A stretch of 34,515 nt of DNA from Nitrospira sp. (GTDB lineage Bacteria > Nitrospirota > Nitrospiria > Nitrospirales > Nitrospiraceae): assembly GCA_019636835.1 (NCBI GenBank), contig JAHBWU010000043.1, forward strand, positions 1-34,515, in the 5' to 3' direction. The first letter of the stretch is position 1. Each line of letters begins with the position of its first letter. A program made the position numbers and the translations under genes. This document shows positions 24,991 to 34,460 of this stretch, one piece after another. The notes under the pieces were generated by a model that made no database searches, was not told the origin of the DNA, and worked only from the letters and a program-made list of their open reading frames with translations.

Positions 24991-26388
24991 TCATAAAATA
25001 TATCGGCTCAGATCCTGGTCCTTCACGATATCCTTCAATCGGTCCCGGACGTAGGCAGCGGTGATGTTGATCCGTTTGTCAGGCCAGCCTGGTCCCTCGA
25101 AAGAAATGTCCTCAAGCAATCGCTCCATGATGGTGAAGAGACGACGTGCCCCGATGTTTTCGGTCCGTTCATTCACCTGCACCGCCACCTCGGCGATCTC
25201 CTCGAGACCGTCTTTGGTGAACTCGATGGCGAGGCCTTCCGTGGCCAGCAAAGCCTGATACTGCCGGACCAACGCCCCTTTCGGTTCCGTGAGAATGCGG
25301 ACAAAATCGTCTTTTGATAACGGGCTGAGCTCGACGCGGATCGGAAATCGCCCTTGGAGCTCCGGAATCAGATCGGACGGCTTCGCCACATGAAAGGCTC
25401 CGGCGGCGATGAAGAGGATGTGATCCGTCACGACCGGACCATGTTTGGTGGTGACGGTGCAGCCTTCCACAATTGGGAGAAGGTCGCGTTGCACACCTTC
25501 TCGCGACACATCGGGTCCCATGGTGCGCTCGCGGCCGGCGATCTTGTCGATCTCATCGAGGAACACAATCCCCGTCTGTTCCACCTTGGTGATGGCTTCC
25601 CGCGTCGTATCCTCCATATCGATCAGTTTCTGGGCTTCTTCCTGTGTCAGGTGTTTGAGCGCCTCGGGAACCTTCATGAGCCGCTTCTTTTTTTTGCCTT
25701 GGAACATGCCGCCCAGCATGTCCCGGAGATTGCTCTCAAGATCGTCAAGTCCACCGACGTTGGAGATAACACCGACCGGAAGGCCTCGTTCCTTGACTTC
25801 CATCTCCACCGTTCGTTCGTCCAGCTTCCCTTCTCGCAACTGTAATCGAAGCTTCGATCTCGTCGTTTCGTGGGAATCCTGAGGGGCTTGAGCGGCAGGC
25901 TCGCTCGGGCTGTCCACAAAGCCTGGTCGAGGTGGAGGCGGCGGCAAGAGCAGATCGAGCAATCGGTCCTCGCCTTGTTGTTCCGCCTTTTGCTGAACGG
26001 ACGCCAGCCGTTGCGTCTTGACCATATTGATGGCCAGCTCAGTCAAGTCGCGAATGATCGATTCTACATCACGCCCGACGTAGCCGACCTCGGTGAACTT
26101 CGACGCTTCCACCTTGATGAAAGGGGCTTCTGCCAGCTTGGCGAGCCGTCGGGCAATCTCCGTTTTGCCTACGCCGGTCGGCCCGATCATGATGATGTTC
26201 TTCGGCATCACTTCGTCGCGGAGGTCAGGGGCCAACTGCTGACGGCGCCAGCGGTTGCGAAGGGCGATGGCGACCATGCGCTTCGCATCCTTTTGCCCGA
26301 TGACGTAGCGATTCAGTTCTTCGACGATCTGACGAGGGGTGAGACTATTGAGATTCAGTGGTTCGGCATCGCTCGTGAGAGGTTTCAT
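24991..26388 (-). CDS. hslU: ATP-dependent protease ATPase subunit HslU
   Basis: HslU is the AAA+ unfoldase that feeds substrates into HslV. The 465-residue protein has Walker A GPTGVGKT (69-76), the pore motif GYVG (102-105), the helical I-domain (about 110-245), Walker [11 protein letters not shown] and a C-terminal tail ending DLSRYIL, the segment that inserts into HslV to activate it. The start is 9 bp downstream of the hslV stop. The length fits the family (about 440-470). Confidence 0.97.
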   Translation of the reverse strand: MKPLTSDAEPLNLNSLTPRQIVEELNRYVIGQKDAKRMVAIALRNRWRRQQLAPDLRDEVMPKNIIMIGPTGVGKTEIARRLAKLAEAPFIKVEASKFTEVGYVGRDVESIIRDLTELAINMVKTQRLASVQQKAEQQGEDRLLDLLLPPPPPRPGFVDSPSEPAAQAPQDSHETTRSKLRLQLREGKLDERTVEMEVKERGLPVGVISNVGGLDDLESNLRDMLGGMFQGKKKKRLMKVPEALKHLTQEEAQKLIDMEDTTREAITKVEQTGIVFLDEIDKIAGRERTMGPDVSREGVQRDLLPIVEGCTVTTKHGPVVTDHILFIAAGAFHVAKPSDLIPELQGRFPIRVELSPLSKDDFVRILTEPKGALVRQYQALLATEGLAIEFTKDGLEEIAEVAVQVNERTENIGARRLFTIMERLLEDISFEGPGWPDKRINITAAYVRDRLKDIVKDQDLSRYIL

Positions 26389-26397
26389 GATGGTGAG

Positions 26398-26934
26398 TTA
26401 TCCTTGAAGTTCTTCAACAATAATCTGTTGGTTGGTGTAGATGTCAATAGAACCGGCGATATTCATGGCTTCGGTGACGATCACCGGAGCTTCGAGTTGG
26501 GAATGGCTTAAGAGTCCCCGGGCAGCCGCCAGGGCATAGGGTCCGCCTGAGCCGATGGCCAAAATGCCGTCTTCCGGCTCGACGACATCGCCGGTCCCTG
26601 AAATGATGAATGACTGCTCACGGCCGGCGACAGCAAGCAATGCCTCCAACCGTCTGAGCACACGGTCGGTGCGCCAGTCTTTCGCCAACTCGACCGCTGC
26701 TCTGGTGAGGTTGCCTCGATACTCCTCCAACTTGCTTTCAAACTTTTCAAACAGCGTGAAGGCATCTGCGGTGGCCCCGGCAAATCCTGCCAGCACCTGG
26801 TCGTGATGCAAGCGTCGTAGTTTCTTGGCGTTGTGCTTCATCACCGTGGTTCCAACGGTCACTTGGCCGTCGCAGCCCATGGCAACCCGTCCGTTGCGCC
26901 GGACGCACAGGATGGTGGTCGATCGAATGGTCAT
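26398..26934 (-). CDS. hslV: ATP-dependent protease peptidase subunit HslV
   Basis: HslV is the proteasome-like threonine protease. The 178-residue protein aligns with the family from [10 protein letters not shown]; the catalytic Thr is thus T6, after a five-residue propeptide (MTIRS) that must be removed, unlike E. coli where only Met precedes it. Other landmarks are [31 protein letters not shown] and [19 protein letters not shown]. The frame is open far upstream, inside xerC, but ATG at 26934 overlaps the xerC stop by 4 bp (ATGA), as expected for coupled genes. Confidence 0.96.
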   Translation of the reverse strand: MTIRSTTILCVRRNGRVAMGCDGQVTVGTTVMKHNAKKLRRLHHDQVLAGFAGATADAFTLFEKFESKLEEYRGNLTRAAVELAKDWRTDRVLRRLEALLAVAGREQSFIISGTGDVVEPEDGILAIGSGGPYALAAARGLLSHSQLEAPVIVTEAMNIAGSIDIYTNQQIIVEELQG

Positions 26935-27872
26935 GACGATTTCCGGTCCTTTCCTGGCAAGGGGCTTGCCGCCGCCCGTGCTCGAGGGTGGGCGCTGTCG
27001 TATACCGCGAGGAGTTGATCCATGGCCAGATGCGTATACTTTTGTGTGGTGCTCAGCGAGGCATGGCCGAGCATTTCTTGTATCGACCGGAGGTCTGCGC
27101 CCTCGTCGAGCAGATGAGTCGCATACGAGTGCCGCAAGGCGTGGGGACTGACCGCTCCACCGACGAGACGACTGGAGTATCGAGAGACCATCCGAGCGAC
27201 ACTCCTCGTGGTGATCCGGCCTCCACGATGATTCAAGAACATCGGAGACGACAGATGACCGCTGCGGGTCTGTGGTTTCAAAGACTTGCGATACTCCCGG
27301 ATCGCGTGAAGCGCTAGATCCCCGATCGGAACCATCCGCTCCTTGCGGCCCTTCCCTCTCAAACACACGATTCCGTCCGTCTCGTTCACGTCATCGAGAT
27401 TGATTCCCACGACCTCACTCACTCGAGCCCCGGTTGAGTACATCGTTTCCAGCAGGGCACGATCGCGCAAGGAAAGGGGCGATTGCCCGATCGGAAACTC
27501 CATGAGTGCCGCCGCGTCGTCCTTTGTCAACACTCGCGGGAGTGGCTTTGGAAGCTTGGGACTTCTCAGGTTTTCTGCGGGATTCTTACGAAGCTGCCCC
27601 TCACGAACGAGAAACCGGAAAAAACTTCGCAGGCAAGCCAGTTTTCTGGCTAAAGATGAAGCTTTTTCGCCTTGTTGATCCAAGCTGTGTAGGTAGGCAC
27701 GAATATCGTCGCCGGTGACCGTATCGATGTGAATGGGCAGGGTTTCCTGCTTGGTTCGTCGAAGGAACCTCGTCAGCTGATGAAGATCGGAGCGATAATT
27801 GCGAATCGTCTCATGCGACGCGTTGCGTTCGACCTGGAGGTGCATTACGAAAGCCTTGATCGCATCTTCCAT
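26931..27872 (-). CDS. xerC: Tyrosine recombinase XerC
   Basis: XerC, with XerD, resolves chromosome dimers at dif. The 313-residue protein has the N-terminal SAM-like core-binding domain (about 1-100) and the C-terminal catalytic domain with R150 (TGARVSE), K174 (RGKGRKER), H244 and R247 ([10 protein letters not shown]), H270 (LGHASLS) and nucleophile Y279 (TTQKYTH). All six are intact. The C-terminus has an extra Ala/Pro/Lys-rich tail of about 20 residues. It overlaps trmFO by 28 bp and hslV by 4 bp, matching the codV-codW-codX order of Bacillus, which argues for the housekeeping recombinase and not a phage integrase. Confidence 0.94.
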   Translation of the reverse strand: MEDAIKAFVMHLQVERNASHETIRNYRSDLHQLTRFLRRTKQETLPIHIDTVTGDDIRAYLHSLDQQGEKASSLARKLACLRSFFRFLVREGQLRKNPAENLRSPKLPKPLPRVLTKDDAAALMEFPIGQSPLSLRDRALLETMYSTGARVSEVVGINLDDVNETDGIVCLRGKGRKERMVPIGDLALHAIREYRKSLKPQTRSGHLSSPMFLNHRGGRITTRSVARMVSRYSSRLVGGAVSPHALRHSYATHLLDEGADLRSIQEMLGHASLSTTQKYTHLAMDQLLAVYDSAHPRARAAASPLPGKDRKSS

Positions 27873-29161
27873 GAATCAAAATCCTCAAGGGCTCGCCGGC
27901 TCAATTCACGACGTTTCTTCTCTTTGTCTTTGGGAGGAGTCGATAGAGGAGGGAACAGGCCGAAATTGGTATTCATCGGCTGGAAATGGCGAGGATCCGA
28001 CGAGGTGATATGAGAAACTAAGCAGCCGTGCGCGGTCGTAGGCGGAGGCGTGATTGGTGGTTGCCCGGCCAAGGCTCTCGCTGCATTGATGCCGGCCAAG
28101 CCTCCCATGGCAGCCGATTCGGTATAGCCTTCGACGCCGACGAGCTGCCCGGCGAAAAACAATGTGCCGCGGGCTTTGAATTGCAACGTATTGAGGAGGA
28201 GCTGAGGAGAATTGATGAACGTGTTGCGATGGAGGCTCCCATACCGGAGGAACTCGGCTTGTTCGAGTCCGGGGATCATGCGAAACACGCGTTTCTGTTC
28301 CGGATAGGTTAGTTTAGTCTGAAAGCCGACCAAGTTGTAACAGGTGCGATGGACATTTTCCGTTCGCAACTGGACGACGGCGGCGGGCTCGATTCCGGTC
28401 CGTGGGTCTTTCAATCCGACCGGCTTGAGAGGGCCAAACTGCATGGTCTGGCGGCCACGTTCTGCCAGCACTTCAATCGGCACGCAGGCCTCAAAATAGG
28501 GTGTCTTTTCAAACTCCTTCGGCTGTACCTTTTCCGCGGCCATCAGGGCATCGTAAAAGGCATTGTACTGTGTTTCCGTCATAGGACAATTCAAATAATC
28601 ATCTCCGCCCTTGTCATAGCGAGAGGCACGAAAGACCACGTCTATGTTGATCGAGTCTGCGTCCACGATCGGTGAGATGGCGTCGTAGAAATACAAGTGC
28701 TGCGATTGTGTCACGGCACGGATAGCCTGAGAAAGTTTATCGGATGTCAACGGACCTGTTGCAACGATGCAGAGGCAATCGGTTGGGATGTCCGCGATCT
28801 CCTCGTGAAGAATTCTGATGTATGGATGTCCTTGCAAGGCCCGGGTGATATGCGACGAAAACTGATCACGGTCCACAGCCAGCGCCGACCCGGCGGGAAC
28901 TCTGGCTTGCTCGGCTGCGGCGATGACGAGCGAGTTCAAGCGACGCATTTCTTCCTTCAAGATACCGGGCGCATTCAGAAGATCGGCGGAGCCAAGCGAG
29001 TTCGAGCAGACGAGTTCGGCCAGGTTTCCGGTCTTGTGGGCCTTCGTCATCTCTTTGGGGCGCATCTCGTAGAGCGTGACTTTGGCTCCACGATTGGCCG
29101 CTTGCCAAGCGGCTTCTGACCCAGCCAGACCTCCGCCCACGATGACGATGTCATCCCTCAT
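27845..29161 (-). CDS. trmFO: Methylenetetrahydrofolate-tRNA-(uracil-54-C5)-methyltransferase
   Basis: TrmFO makes m5U54 in tRNA, using FAD and methylene-THF. The 438-residue protein starts with the FAD fold [15 protein letters not shown], then [25 protein letters not shown] with the catalytic Cys region near residue 52, and [11 protein letters not shown] in the middle, all typical of TrmFO and not of GidA/MnmG. The ATG at 29161 has AAGG about 10 nt upstream and a good sigma70 promoter. It heads the operon trmFO-xerC-hslV-hslU-argB-M28, as its overlap with xerC shows. Confidence 0.96.
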   Translation of the reverse strand: MRDDIVIVGGGLAGSEAAWQAANRGAKVTLYEMRPKEMTKAHKTGNLAELVCSNSLGSADLLNAPGILKEEMRRLNSLVIAAAEQARVPAGSALAVDRDQFSSHITRALQGHPYIRILHEEIADIPTDCLCIVATGPLTSDKLSQAIRAVTQSQHLYFYDAISPIVDADSINIDVVFRASRYDKGGDDYLNCPMTETQYNAFYDALMAAEKVQPKEFEKTPYFEACVPIEVLAERGRQTMQFGPLKPVGLKDPRTGIEPAAVVQLRTENVHRTCYNLVGFQTKLTYPEQKRVFRMIPGLEQAEFLRYGSLHRNTFINSPQLLLNTLQFKARGTLFFAGQLVGVEGYTESAAMGGLAGINAARALAGQPPITPPPTTAHGCLVSHITSSDPRHFQPMNTNFGLFPPLSTPPKDKEKKRRELSRRALEDFDSWKMRSRLS

Positions 29162-29191
29162 GATCGAGTTACCTTGTAGTGAAAGGCGCTC

Positions 29192-29221
29192 ATTTTAGAA
29201 ACCGTCTTTTAGTGAAGTCAA
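29192..29221 (-). promoter_or_regulatory. Sigma70-type promoter of the trmFO operon
   Basis: On the minus strand TTGACT (29221-29216) and TAAAAT (29197-29192) are 18 bp apart, 30 bp before the trmFO start codon. Confidence 0.65.
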
Positions 29222-29235
29222 GGAAAGAGACAACG

Positions 29236-29265
29236 TTGAACCACGCCGAAATCCCGTGCTAGACT
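29236..29265 (+). promoter_or_regulatory. Sigma70-type promoter of tRNA-Val
   Basis: TTGAAC at 29236-29241 and TAGACT at 29260-29265, with 18-bp spacing, end 11 bp before the mature tRNA 5' end. It is divergent from the trmFO promoter. Confidence 0.6.
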
Positions 29266-29276
29266 CTCGTTCGGTC

Positions 29277-29351
29277 GGGCGATTAGCTCAGTGGTAGAGC
29301 GCTTCCTTCACACGGAAGAGGCCACAGGTTCGATACCTGTATCGCCCACCA
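29277..29351 (+). tRNA. tRNA-Val, anticodon CAC
   Basis: The 75-nt cloverleaf is complete. The acceptor GGGCGAT pairs with ATCGCCC, the D arm is GCTC-AGTGGTA-GAGC, the anticodon stem CTTCC/GGAAG encloses TTCACAC (anticodon CAC, reads GUG valine codons), and the T arm is ACAGG-TTCGATA-CCTGT. The 3' end ACCA, including CCA, is encoded in the DNA (29348-29351). Confidence 0.97.
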
Positions 29352-29414
29352 TGCTCCCTCTTAACCCCCAGGTTCTACCTGCCAGGCCTGGATTTTCCTG
29401 AAAATGTCGAAACT

Positions 29415-29444
29415 TTGGACAGAACTCAGGATGTCGGCTACACT
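29415..29444 (+). promoter_or_regulatory. Possible promoter of the 113-aa lipoprotein
   Basis: TTGGAC at 29415-29420 and TACACT at 29439-29444 have an 18-bp spacer, about 64 bp before the start codon. Motif match only. Confidence 0.4.
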
Positions 29445-29507
29445 TTTGATTGTTTTGGGAGATACCCAGTAAGCAAGAACAGGGACCGAACCAAACGAGG
29501 TGCTGCT

Positions 29508-29849
29508 ATGAAGGTAATAGGGAATGTAATCGGTATCGTGATGCTGGCGACGGTCGCTGCCGGTTGCAGCACGACGCACCAACAGGGCGCAAGTGTCGAT
29601 TTCAAGGAATACACGCCTCCGACCAGCATCTACAACATTCTGGACAGCACCGCGCTCGTCTACTCGGACCCCGCCGCTGGTTCGGCTGTCAATGATCACC
29701 CTCTTCGCTGGCTCGGGTTTGTTGCAAACCCGATCGGGCATGCTTTCGACTATGGGATCAATCGCCCGATGTATACGTTGGCGAGCGGATTCGCCTATCT
29801 CTCTGGCTATACAGCTGAAGACAATATGGTGAATGCCCAACGCCGGTAG
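29508..29849 (+). CDS. Small lipoprotein of unknown function (113 aa)
   Basis: A 113-residue protein with a lipoprotein signal: MKVIGN, a hydrophobic stretch and lipobox VAAGC with the lipidated Cys at residue 20. The mature part (FKEYTPPTSIYN, LRWLGFVANPIGHAFDYGINRPMY as landmarks near 33 and 66) has an amphipathic C-terminus resembling proteins that keep a short hydrophobic loop at the membrane. No known domain is recognised. The start at 29508 is preferred to one 31 codons upstream because GAGGT is 7 nt before it and the signal peptide begins there. A terminator follows, so it is a single-gene unit. Confidence 0.8.
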   Translation: MKVIGNVIGIVMLATVAAGCSTTHQQGASVDFKEYTPPTSIYNILDSTALVYSDPAAGSAVNDHPLRWLGFVANPIGHAFDYGINRPMYTLASGFAYLSGYTAEDNMVNAQRR

Positions 29850-29874
29850 TCCTAGTCCTCATTTCGTGAAAGCT

Positions 29875-29906
29875 AAGGCCCGCTCTTCTCCAAGAGCGGG
29901 CCTTTT
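29875..29906 (+). terminator. Intrinsic terminator after the 113-aa lipoprotein gene
   Basis: AAGGCCCGCTCTT at 29875-29887 pairs perfectly with AAGAGCGGGCCTT at 29892-29904 around loop CTCC, followed by a T run (T4 including the last stem bases). Confidence 0.93.
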
Positions 29907-29953
29907 CATTTCCTCTTCGCGAAGACCCCCTCAAATCGTGTATTGTTGGTGGT

Positions 29954-31123
29954 ATGCAGGATAGGGATTGTTGGCTGAATTCTTTCCGGTCCATGTCTTT
30001 GGCCGGCCTCTTTGCGGTTGTAGGCCTGGTGATCGGGTGTGGCGGTTCAGCGGCCCCTGTCAAGCCCCCGCTTCCCCCGTCCCAAACCGATCTTGTTCTG
30101 CTCGCCTCAACGGCGCTCTGCGAGCGCAAGATCGACTTCGTAGGAAAATATCCCGTCACGGCCCACACAGCGAAGAACTGGGGAAGTGGTCACGAACTCA
30201 CGATTCCGTTGGAGACCAGTGCTTCGCACGGAGAAGAATCTTATTTTTTCGACGAAGATGGTGTCTTGGTCGGAGCACTTTTCACGTTCCCTAAAGGACT
30301 GGATCTCAAACCATATCCGGTACTGCGGCGCACGCTCTCACAGTTGAAACCGTCAGTGGAGTTCTATTTGAATGTGGCCCAATTGGAAACAAGAACGAAC
30401 ATGGAGAGCAGTTCTCTCTTGGAAACCGGTGACGAAAAGAGCACGACCCAGTATCTCGTCACCGGTCTCGGAGAAAATCCGACCCTGCTCCAGGCCTCCT
30501 TTACCATTGACCCCTATGTGAGACTCTTTTCTCCGTACCGACGCGAGTTCCTTGATCGGCTTCGCAATCCGACAGGGGGCGAGGGGGGGCAAAAAATGGA
30601 GAGTCAGGGAACCGAGGATAAAGAACCGTTCTCGTCTTTGCAGCAATTCGCTCGTGGCCAAGCTGCTCAGCTCGCATACTGCGGAGAGAAGAACTATGAT
30701 ATCGCGGCCGACGCGTATCAAAAGACGGTTGCGACTGGATTCACGAATAAGGTATGGCTTGCCGAAGCTCGGCATAAACTGGGAGTCACTTGGCAAGCAA
30801 AGGGGCAATTTGAAAAAGCGAAAGCGGAGTTGCTGCAGTCGCTTGCCCTTAGACCTAACATCCCGGAGGTCCTGAACAATCTCGGCACCGTCCAGGTCAA
30901 ATTGGGGGATAAAGCGGCTGGCTTAAGCTTATTTGAAAAGGCGGTGACCCTGCGTCCGAACTATGCCCTGGCTCGATTCAATCTGGCCGAAGCGTGTGAG
31001 GGCACGAACCCTAAACGCGCCATCTCTGAGTACGAAACCTACCTTGCTCTTGTCGAAGGGATACCCGAAGAGGATGCCCGTATCGCACACGCCAAAGAGC
31101 GGGTCAAGGCCTTGAAGCAGTAG
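29954..31123 (+). CDS. TPR-repeat lipoprotein
   Basis: A 389-residue protein with a lipobox LVIGC (Cys at residue 29) after a hydrophobic stretch (about 14-28), a mixed alpha/beta middle of about 200 residues that I cannot assign, and a C-terminal block of about three TPR units (from about 255: AQLAYCGEKNYDIAADAYQK, AEARHKLGVTWQAKGQFEKA, NNLGTVQVKLGDKAAGLSLF). TPRs mediate protein-protein contacts, so it may be a scaffold at the outer or inner membrane. ATG at 29954 has no strong ribosome-binding site; ATG at 29993 would give a shorter signal peptide. It is convergent with the dksA-like gene 55 bp away, and no terminator was seen there. Confidence 0.8.
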   Translation: MQDRDCWLNSFRSMSLAGLFAVVGLVIGCGGSAAPVKPPLPPSQTDLVLLASTALCERKIDFVGKYPVTAHTAKNWGSGHELTIPLETSASHGEESYFFDEDGVLVGALFTFPKGLDLKPYPVLRRTLSQLKPSVEFYLNVAQLETRTNMESSSLLETGDEKSTTQYLVTGLGENPTLLQASFTIDPYVRLFSPYRREFLDRLRNPTGGEGGQKMESQGTEDKEPFSSLQQFARGQAAQLAYCGEKNYDIAADAYQKTVATGFTNKVWLAEARHKLGVTWQAKGQFEKAKAELLQSLALRPNIPEVLNNLGTVQVKLGDKAAGLSLFEKAVTLRPNYALARFNLAEACEGTNPKRAISEYETYLALVEGIPEEDARIAHAKERVKALKQ

Positions 31124-31178
31124 TTCAGCGTCCTACCGGGATTATCTTTGCATTTTTGATTCGCGTGAAGAAGGTGAT

Positions 31179-31628
31179 TCAGCCTCGAGCTTGCTCTTCC
31201 TGTTCTTGAAGGGTTTTACACTCGATGCAGAGAGTGGTCACCGGGCGGGCTTTAAGCCGCTTGTACGGAATGTCTCCGCCGCACCGTTCGCAAGTCCCGT
31301 ATGTGGCGGTGTCCATCCGTTCCAGGGCTTCGTCGATTTTCTTGAGGAGCTTTCGTTCGCGCTCCCGAATTCGCATGGAAAAATTCTGGTCGACCTCAGC
31401 GGATGCTTGGTCGCTGACGTCGGGAAATGCCGCGAGGTCGCCTCGATGTGTCAGGACTTCTCCGACATCATTCAAGATGGCCGCGCGTTGGCGTTCGAGG
31501 TCACGTCGGATGTCGGGATATTTGGCGTTCCGGGCACCCGGCTTCGGTTTGTTCACCGAACGCTTGGCACGCACTTGGCCCTGCGATTTTGTCGAAGAAG
31601 TGCGTGTTCCCGAACGGCGTATCTTCAT
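31179..31628 (-). CDS. DksA/TraR-family zinc-finger protein
   Basis: A 149-residue protein with a basic, disordered N-terminus of about 35 residues, a coiled-coil region (RRDLERQRAAILNDVGEVL and ERERKLLKKIDEALERM as landmarks) and a C4 zinc finger CERCGGDIPYKRLKARP followed by CIEC. This is the architecture of DksA-like regulators that enter the RNA polymerase secondary channel and modulate promoters with ppGpp; the acidic tip residues of true DksA (DxxDxA) resemble DVSDQASAE here. Whether it is the canonical DksA or a paralogue cannot be decided. A good promoter precedes it. Confidence 0.85.
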   Translation of the reverse strand: MKIRRSGTRTSSTKSQGQVRAKRSVNKPKPGARNAKYPDIRRDLERQRAAILNDVGEVLTHRGDLAAFPDVSDQASAEVDQNFSMRIRERERKLLKKIDEALERMDTATYGTCERCGGDIPYKRLKARPVTTLCIECKTLQEQEEQARG

Positions 31629-31660
31629 GACCGGGAGTCTGAGTGTAAGGAAAACAACGC

Positions 31661-31689
31661 ACTATACCAATCTAAATGAGAGGGGTCAA
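31661..31689 (-). promoter_or_regulatory. Sigma70 promoter of the dksA-like gene
   Basis: On the minus strand TTGACC (31689-31684) and TATAGT (31666-31661) are exactly 17 bp apart, 32 bp before the start codon. It lies in the 86-bp gap after recR, so the gene can be transcribed separately. Confidence 0.75.
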
Positions 31690-31714
31690 CGAGGGTTTGA
31701 CCTTCCCATACTGG

Positions 31715-32317
31715 CTATAGATCACGCCGACCCTCGATCGATTTCAGCAACGTTACTTCGTCCGCATACTCAATGTCCATGCCCACTGGAATCCCATAAG
31801 CAATTCGGGAAACGCGCACGCCGAAAGGTTTGAGCAACCGGGTCAAATAGATCGCTGTGGCTTCTCCTTCAATGGTGGGGTTCGTCGCGAGAATGATTTC
31901 TTCGACCCCGCCGAGTTTCACGCGCTCAACAAGTTCATCAGCTTTGATGTCTCCCGGCCCTACGCCGTCGAGTGGGGAGAGCGCTCCCAACAGAACATGA
32001 TAGAGTCCGCGATAGGCGCCTGCCCGTTCGACGGCATACAGCGTACTCGGTTCTTCAACGACGAAGATCTTGGTCCGATCACGTTTCGGGTCGAGGCAAA
32101 ACTCGCACAAGTCCGCTTCGGCGATATTGCGACATTGTCTGCAAAACACCAACCCATCCTTAACCGCACGAATGGCATCTGCCAGCCGCAGGGCATCTTC
32201 ACGCTCGGCCTTCATGAGATGAAAGGCCAACCGTTGGGCGCTTTTGTGACCGACTCCGGGGAGACGGACCAGTTCCTTGATCAATCTCGCCAACAAGCCC
32301 TGTTGATCGACGGCCAT
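31715..32317 (-). CDS. recR: Recombination mediator protein RecR
   Basis: RecR works with RecF/RecO to load RecA on gapped DNA. The 200-residue protein has the helix-hairpin-helix LPGVGHKSAQRLAFHL (about 18-33), a C4 zinc motif (CRQC at 59-62 and CEFC at 71-74) and the TOPRIM domain with VVEEPSTLYAVE and NPTIEGEATAIYL. The length is exact for the family. It starts 2 bp after ybaB. Confidence 0.96.
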   Translation of the reverse strand: MAVDQQGLLARLIKELVRLPGVGHKSAQRLAFHLMKAEREDALRLADAIRAVKDGLVFCRQCRNIAEADLCEFCLDPKRDRTKIFVVEEPSTLYAVERAGAYRGLYHVLLGALSPLDGVGPGDIKADELVERVKLGGVEEIILATNPTIEGEATAIYLTRLLKPFGVRVSRIAYGIPVGMDIEYADEVTLLKSIEGRRDL

Positions 32318-32319
32318 CG

Positions 32320-32643
32320 TTAAAACAGACCCGGAATTTTCATCCCGCCGGTCAGGGCTTTCATCTCGCCTTCCATCAATTCCTTAGCTTTGCGGAGCGC
32401 TTCGTTCGTCGCAGCCACCACCAGATCCTGGAGCATATCCACATCGCCGCTCTTGACGACCTCGGGATCAATCACCACGTTGACAATCTGCATCGCCCCA
32501 TTCGCCGTGACGGTGACGATCCCGCCGCCGGCCGTCCCGCTGGCGGTTTTGGACGCGGCTTGCTCCTGAATCTTCGCCATTTGTTCCTGCATGGCCTGGG
32601 CTTGCTTGAGTATGTTGTTCATGTTGCCGAAAGGATTTTTCAT
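32320..32643 (-). CDS. ybaB: Nucleoid-associated protein of the YbaB/EbfC family
   Basis: A 107-residue protein with N-terminal helix ILKQAQAMQEQMAKIQEQ and core VTANGAMQIVNVVIDPEVV, DMLQDLVVAATNEALRKAKEL, the standard YbaB fold that forms DNA-binding dimers. It overlaps the dnaX stop by 4 bp (ATGA) and is followed by recR, the conserved dnaX-ybaB-recR order. Confidence 0.96.
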   Translation of the reverse strand: MKNPFGNMNNILKQAQAMQEQMAKIQEQAASKTASGTAGGGIVTVTANGAMQIVNVVIDPEVVKSGDVDMLQDLVVAATNEALRKAKELMEGEMKALTGGMKIPGLF

Positions 32644-34430
32644 TCGCTTGCCTCCTGCTGGGTTATAGTACGAACCTCGGCCAATTCGGCACCGAATATC
32701 TCGAGGGCCTGCTTTACCGTCGGGTTCGCTTTCGCACGTTCGAACAACACCAGCCGTTGTTCTTGTTCCTTGGCCGCTCGTACTTGGGCCATGGTCGGTC
32801 CAGGTGGATGGGTCTCAGTCAGCTCGATGATGCGGACACGTATAGGATACCCCAACTGACGTTCGCACAACTGTGATAACACCAGAAGATTCTCTTCCTT
32901 CTCCAACCTAGCTCTGGCTACGGTTGCCTGCTTGGCAAATCCGATGGTGACGAAGCCACCCTCGATCCCGACAAACCTGCCGGCTTCGAGGAACGGTGCG
33001 ACATTGGGTAATGAAGCTGCAACCTCTTCTTGGATTAATTCCCACTGCAACGTCGGTTGTGGGCCGACGGCTAGAGGAGGTACGGTGGCAGGGGTAGCTG
33101 TCGCCACATCGGCCGGTGGATTGTGAGATGATCCAGGTGAGGTCGATGGCGCTTCATCCGTTTCTTCCTTGGAAGTGGAAGTGGGTTTAGGGATGGGCCT
33201 TGACGCAACGGGTACGCCCTGGCGCGAAGCCGGAGGAATTGATGGGCCACTCTTGCGTCCTTCCGGCTCAGCCGGAGGTTTCTGGGTGGAAGACGCTGTC
33301 TGTACCCAGAGGGCCTCTGGACCTTCGCGTCGGCGCAATAGCCTTGTGGCTCGAACAGCCGCGGTCTCCATCACAAAACGGGGGTGGCTGCTGAATCGTA
33401 ATGAGTCTTCCGCTTGGATGAAGGTTGCCAGCAGTTCCTGAAGCTGTTCCGGAGTCAGCGTCTTGGCATTCATCGACAGCTGGTTCAGATCGTCTTCCGA
33501 GGTTTCAATCAAGCTACGCAGGTCGGCCGTGCCGGGAACGACTGCCGCCACGAGCAGATTGCGGATGTGTTCCACTACTTCCGCGCAGAATGCCCGCAAG
33601 TCATGTCCTCCGTCCAGTAGATTGGCCAGACTGGTAAGGGCAGCAGGGCTGTCTTGGGCCACAATCGCTCTAATGAGTTCCTGCACCACTTCCTGAGGTA
33701 CCGCTCCCAACAGCAGTTCGAGATCTGCGTGGCTGATGGCCTTGCCGCCATATGCAATGGCCTGATCGAGCAAGCTCAAGGCATCCCGCATACTCCCTTC
33801 ACTGGCGCGAGCCAAGGCCACGAAGCTCCGTTCCTCGAGCGTCAACTGATCTTGCGCTGCCACATGCCGAAGTCGTTCAATGATTTCGGTTTTGGCAATC
33901 CGACGAAAGTTGTAATGCTGGCATCGCGAGAGAATCGTCGCGGGAATTTTGTGAATCTCCGTTGTCGCAAAGATGAAAACCACATGTGCTGGTGGTTCTT
34001 CGAGGGTCTTCAGCAGGGCATTAAATGCCGAGTTTGAGAGCATGTGGACTTCATCGATAATGTAGACTCGAAACTGACCACGAAACGGCGTGAACTTAAC
34101 GTTCTCGCGGATCTCTCGCACATCGTCCACGCTGGTATTGGACGCGCCATCAATTTCAATGACATCAACCGAATTCCCCTGTGCGATCTCGCGGCAGTTC
34201 TCGCAGGTGTCGCAGGGACGACTTGTCGGCCCCCGTTCGCAGTTGAGTGCCTTCGCGAGGATTCGCGCCACGGTCGTTTTCCCCACGCCTCTCGTGCCGG
34301 AAAATAAATACGCATGCGCGATCCGCTTCGTCGAGACCGCGTTCATTAACGTTTGGACGACATGGGGCTGACCGATTACATCGTCAAACGTTCCGGGCCG
34401 ATATTTACGCGCAGAGACTTGATAGTCCAT
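32640..34430 (-). CDS. dnaX: DNA polymerase III subunit gamma/tau
   Basis: DnaX is the clamp-loader ATPase that also binds the replicative helicase and polymerase. The protein has Walker A GTRGVGKTT, a four-Cys zinc module (CERGPTSRPCDTCENC), Walker B IIDEVHML and sensor LSRCQHYNF, then clamp-loader domain III and a long Pro/Ser/Thr-rich linker with a C-terminal tau-like domain. The start is ATG at 34430 (MDYQVSARKYRPGTF), the family start; TTG at 34460 would add ten unrelated residues. No A-rich slippery heptamer typical of gamma production was seen in the linker. The gene heads the dnaX-ybaB-recR operon. Confidence 0.96.
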   Translation of the reverse strand: MDYQVSARKYRPGTFDDVIGQPHVVQTLMNAVSTKRIAHAYLFSGTRGVGKTTVARILAKALNCERGPTSRPCDTCENCREIAQGNSVDVIEIDGASNTSVDDVREIRENVKFTPFRGQFRVYIIDEVHMLSNSAFNALLKTLEEPPAHVVFIFATTEIHKIPATILSRCQHYNFRRIAKTEIIERLRHVAAQDQLTLEERSFVALARASEGSMRDALSLLDQAIAYGGKAISHADLELLLGAVPQEVVQELIRAIVAQDSPAALTSLANLLDGGHDLRAFCAEVVEHIRNLLVAAVVPGTADLRSLIETSEDDLNQLSMNAKTLTPEQLQELLATFIQAEDSLRFSSHPRFVMETAAVRATRLLRRREGPEALWVQTASSTQKPPAEPEGRKSGPSIPPASRQGVPVASRPIPKPTSTSKEETDEAPSTSPGSSHNPPADVATATPATVPPLAVGPQPTLQWELIQEEVAASLPNVAPFLEAGRFVGIEGGFVTIGFAKQATVARARLEKEENLLVLSQLCERQLGYPIRVRIIELTETHPPGPTMAQVRAAKEQEQRLVLFERAKANPTVKQALEIFGAELAEVRTITQQEASE

Positions 34431-34460
34431 AAAAGCCGTTAGGGGTGTAAAGCGAGACAA

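Noticed and set aside
26931..27872. Phage or island integrase
   Set aside because: The tyrosine recombinase is embedded and overlapped in the trmFO-hslVU operon, which marks it as housekeeping XerC.
29361..29840. 159-codon minus-strand frame opposite the 113-aa lipoprotein
   Set aside because: The plus-strand gene has a lipobox, a ribosome-binding site and a terminator; the antisense frame has none.
32640..34430. Programmed frameshift in dnaX for a gamma product
   Set aside because: No A-rich slippery heptamer with a downstream hairpin was seen in the linker region.
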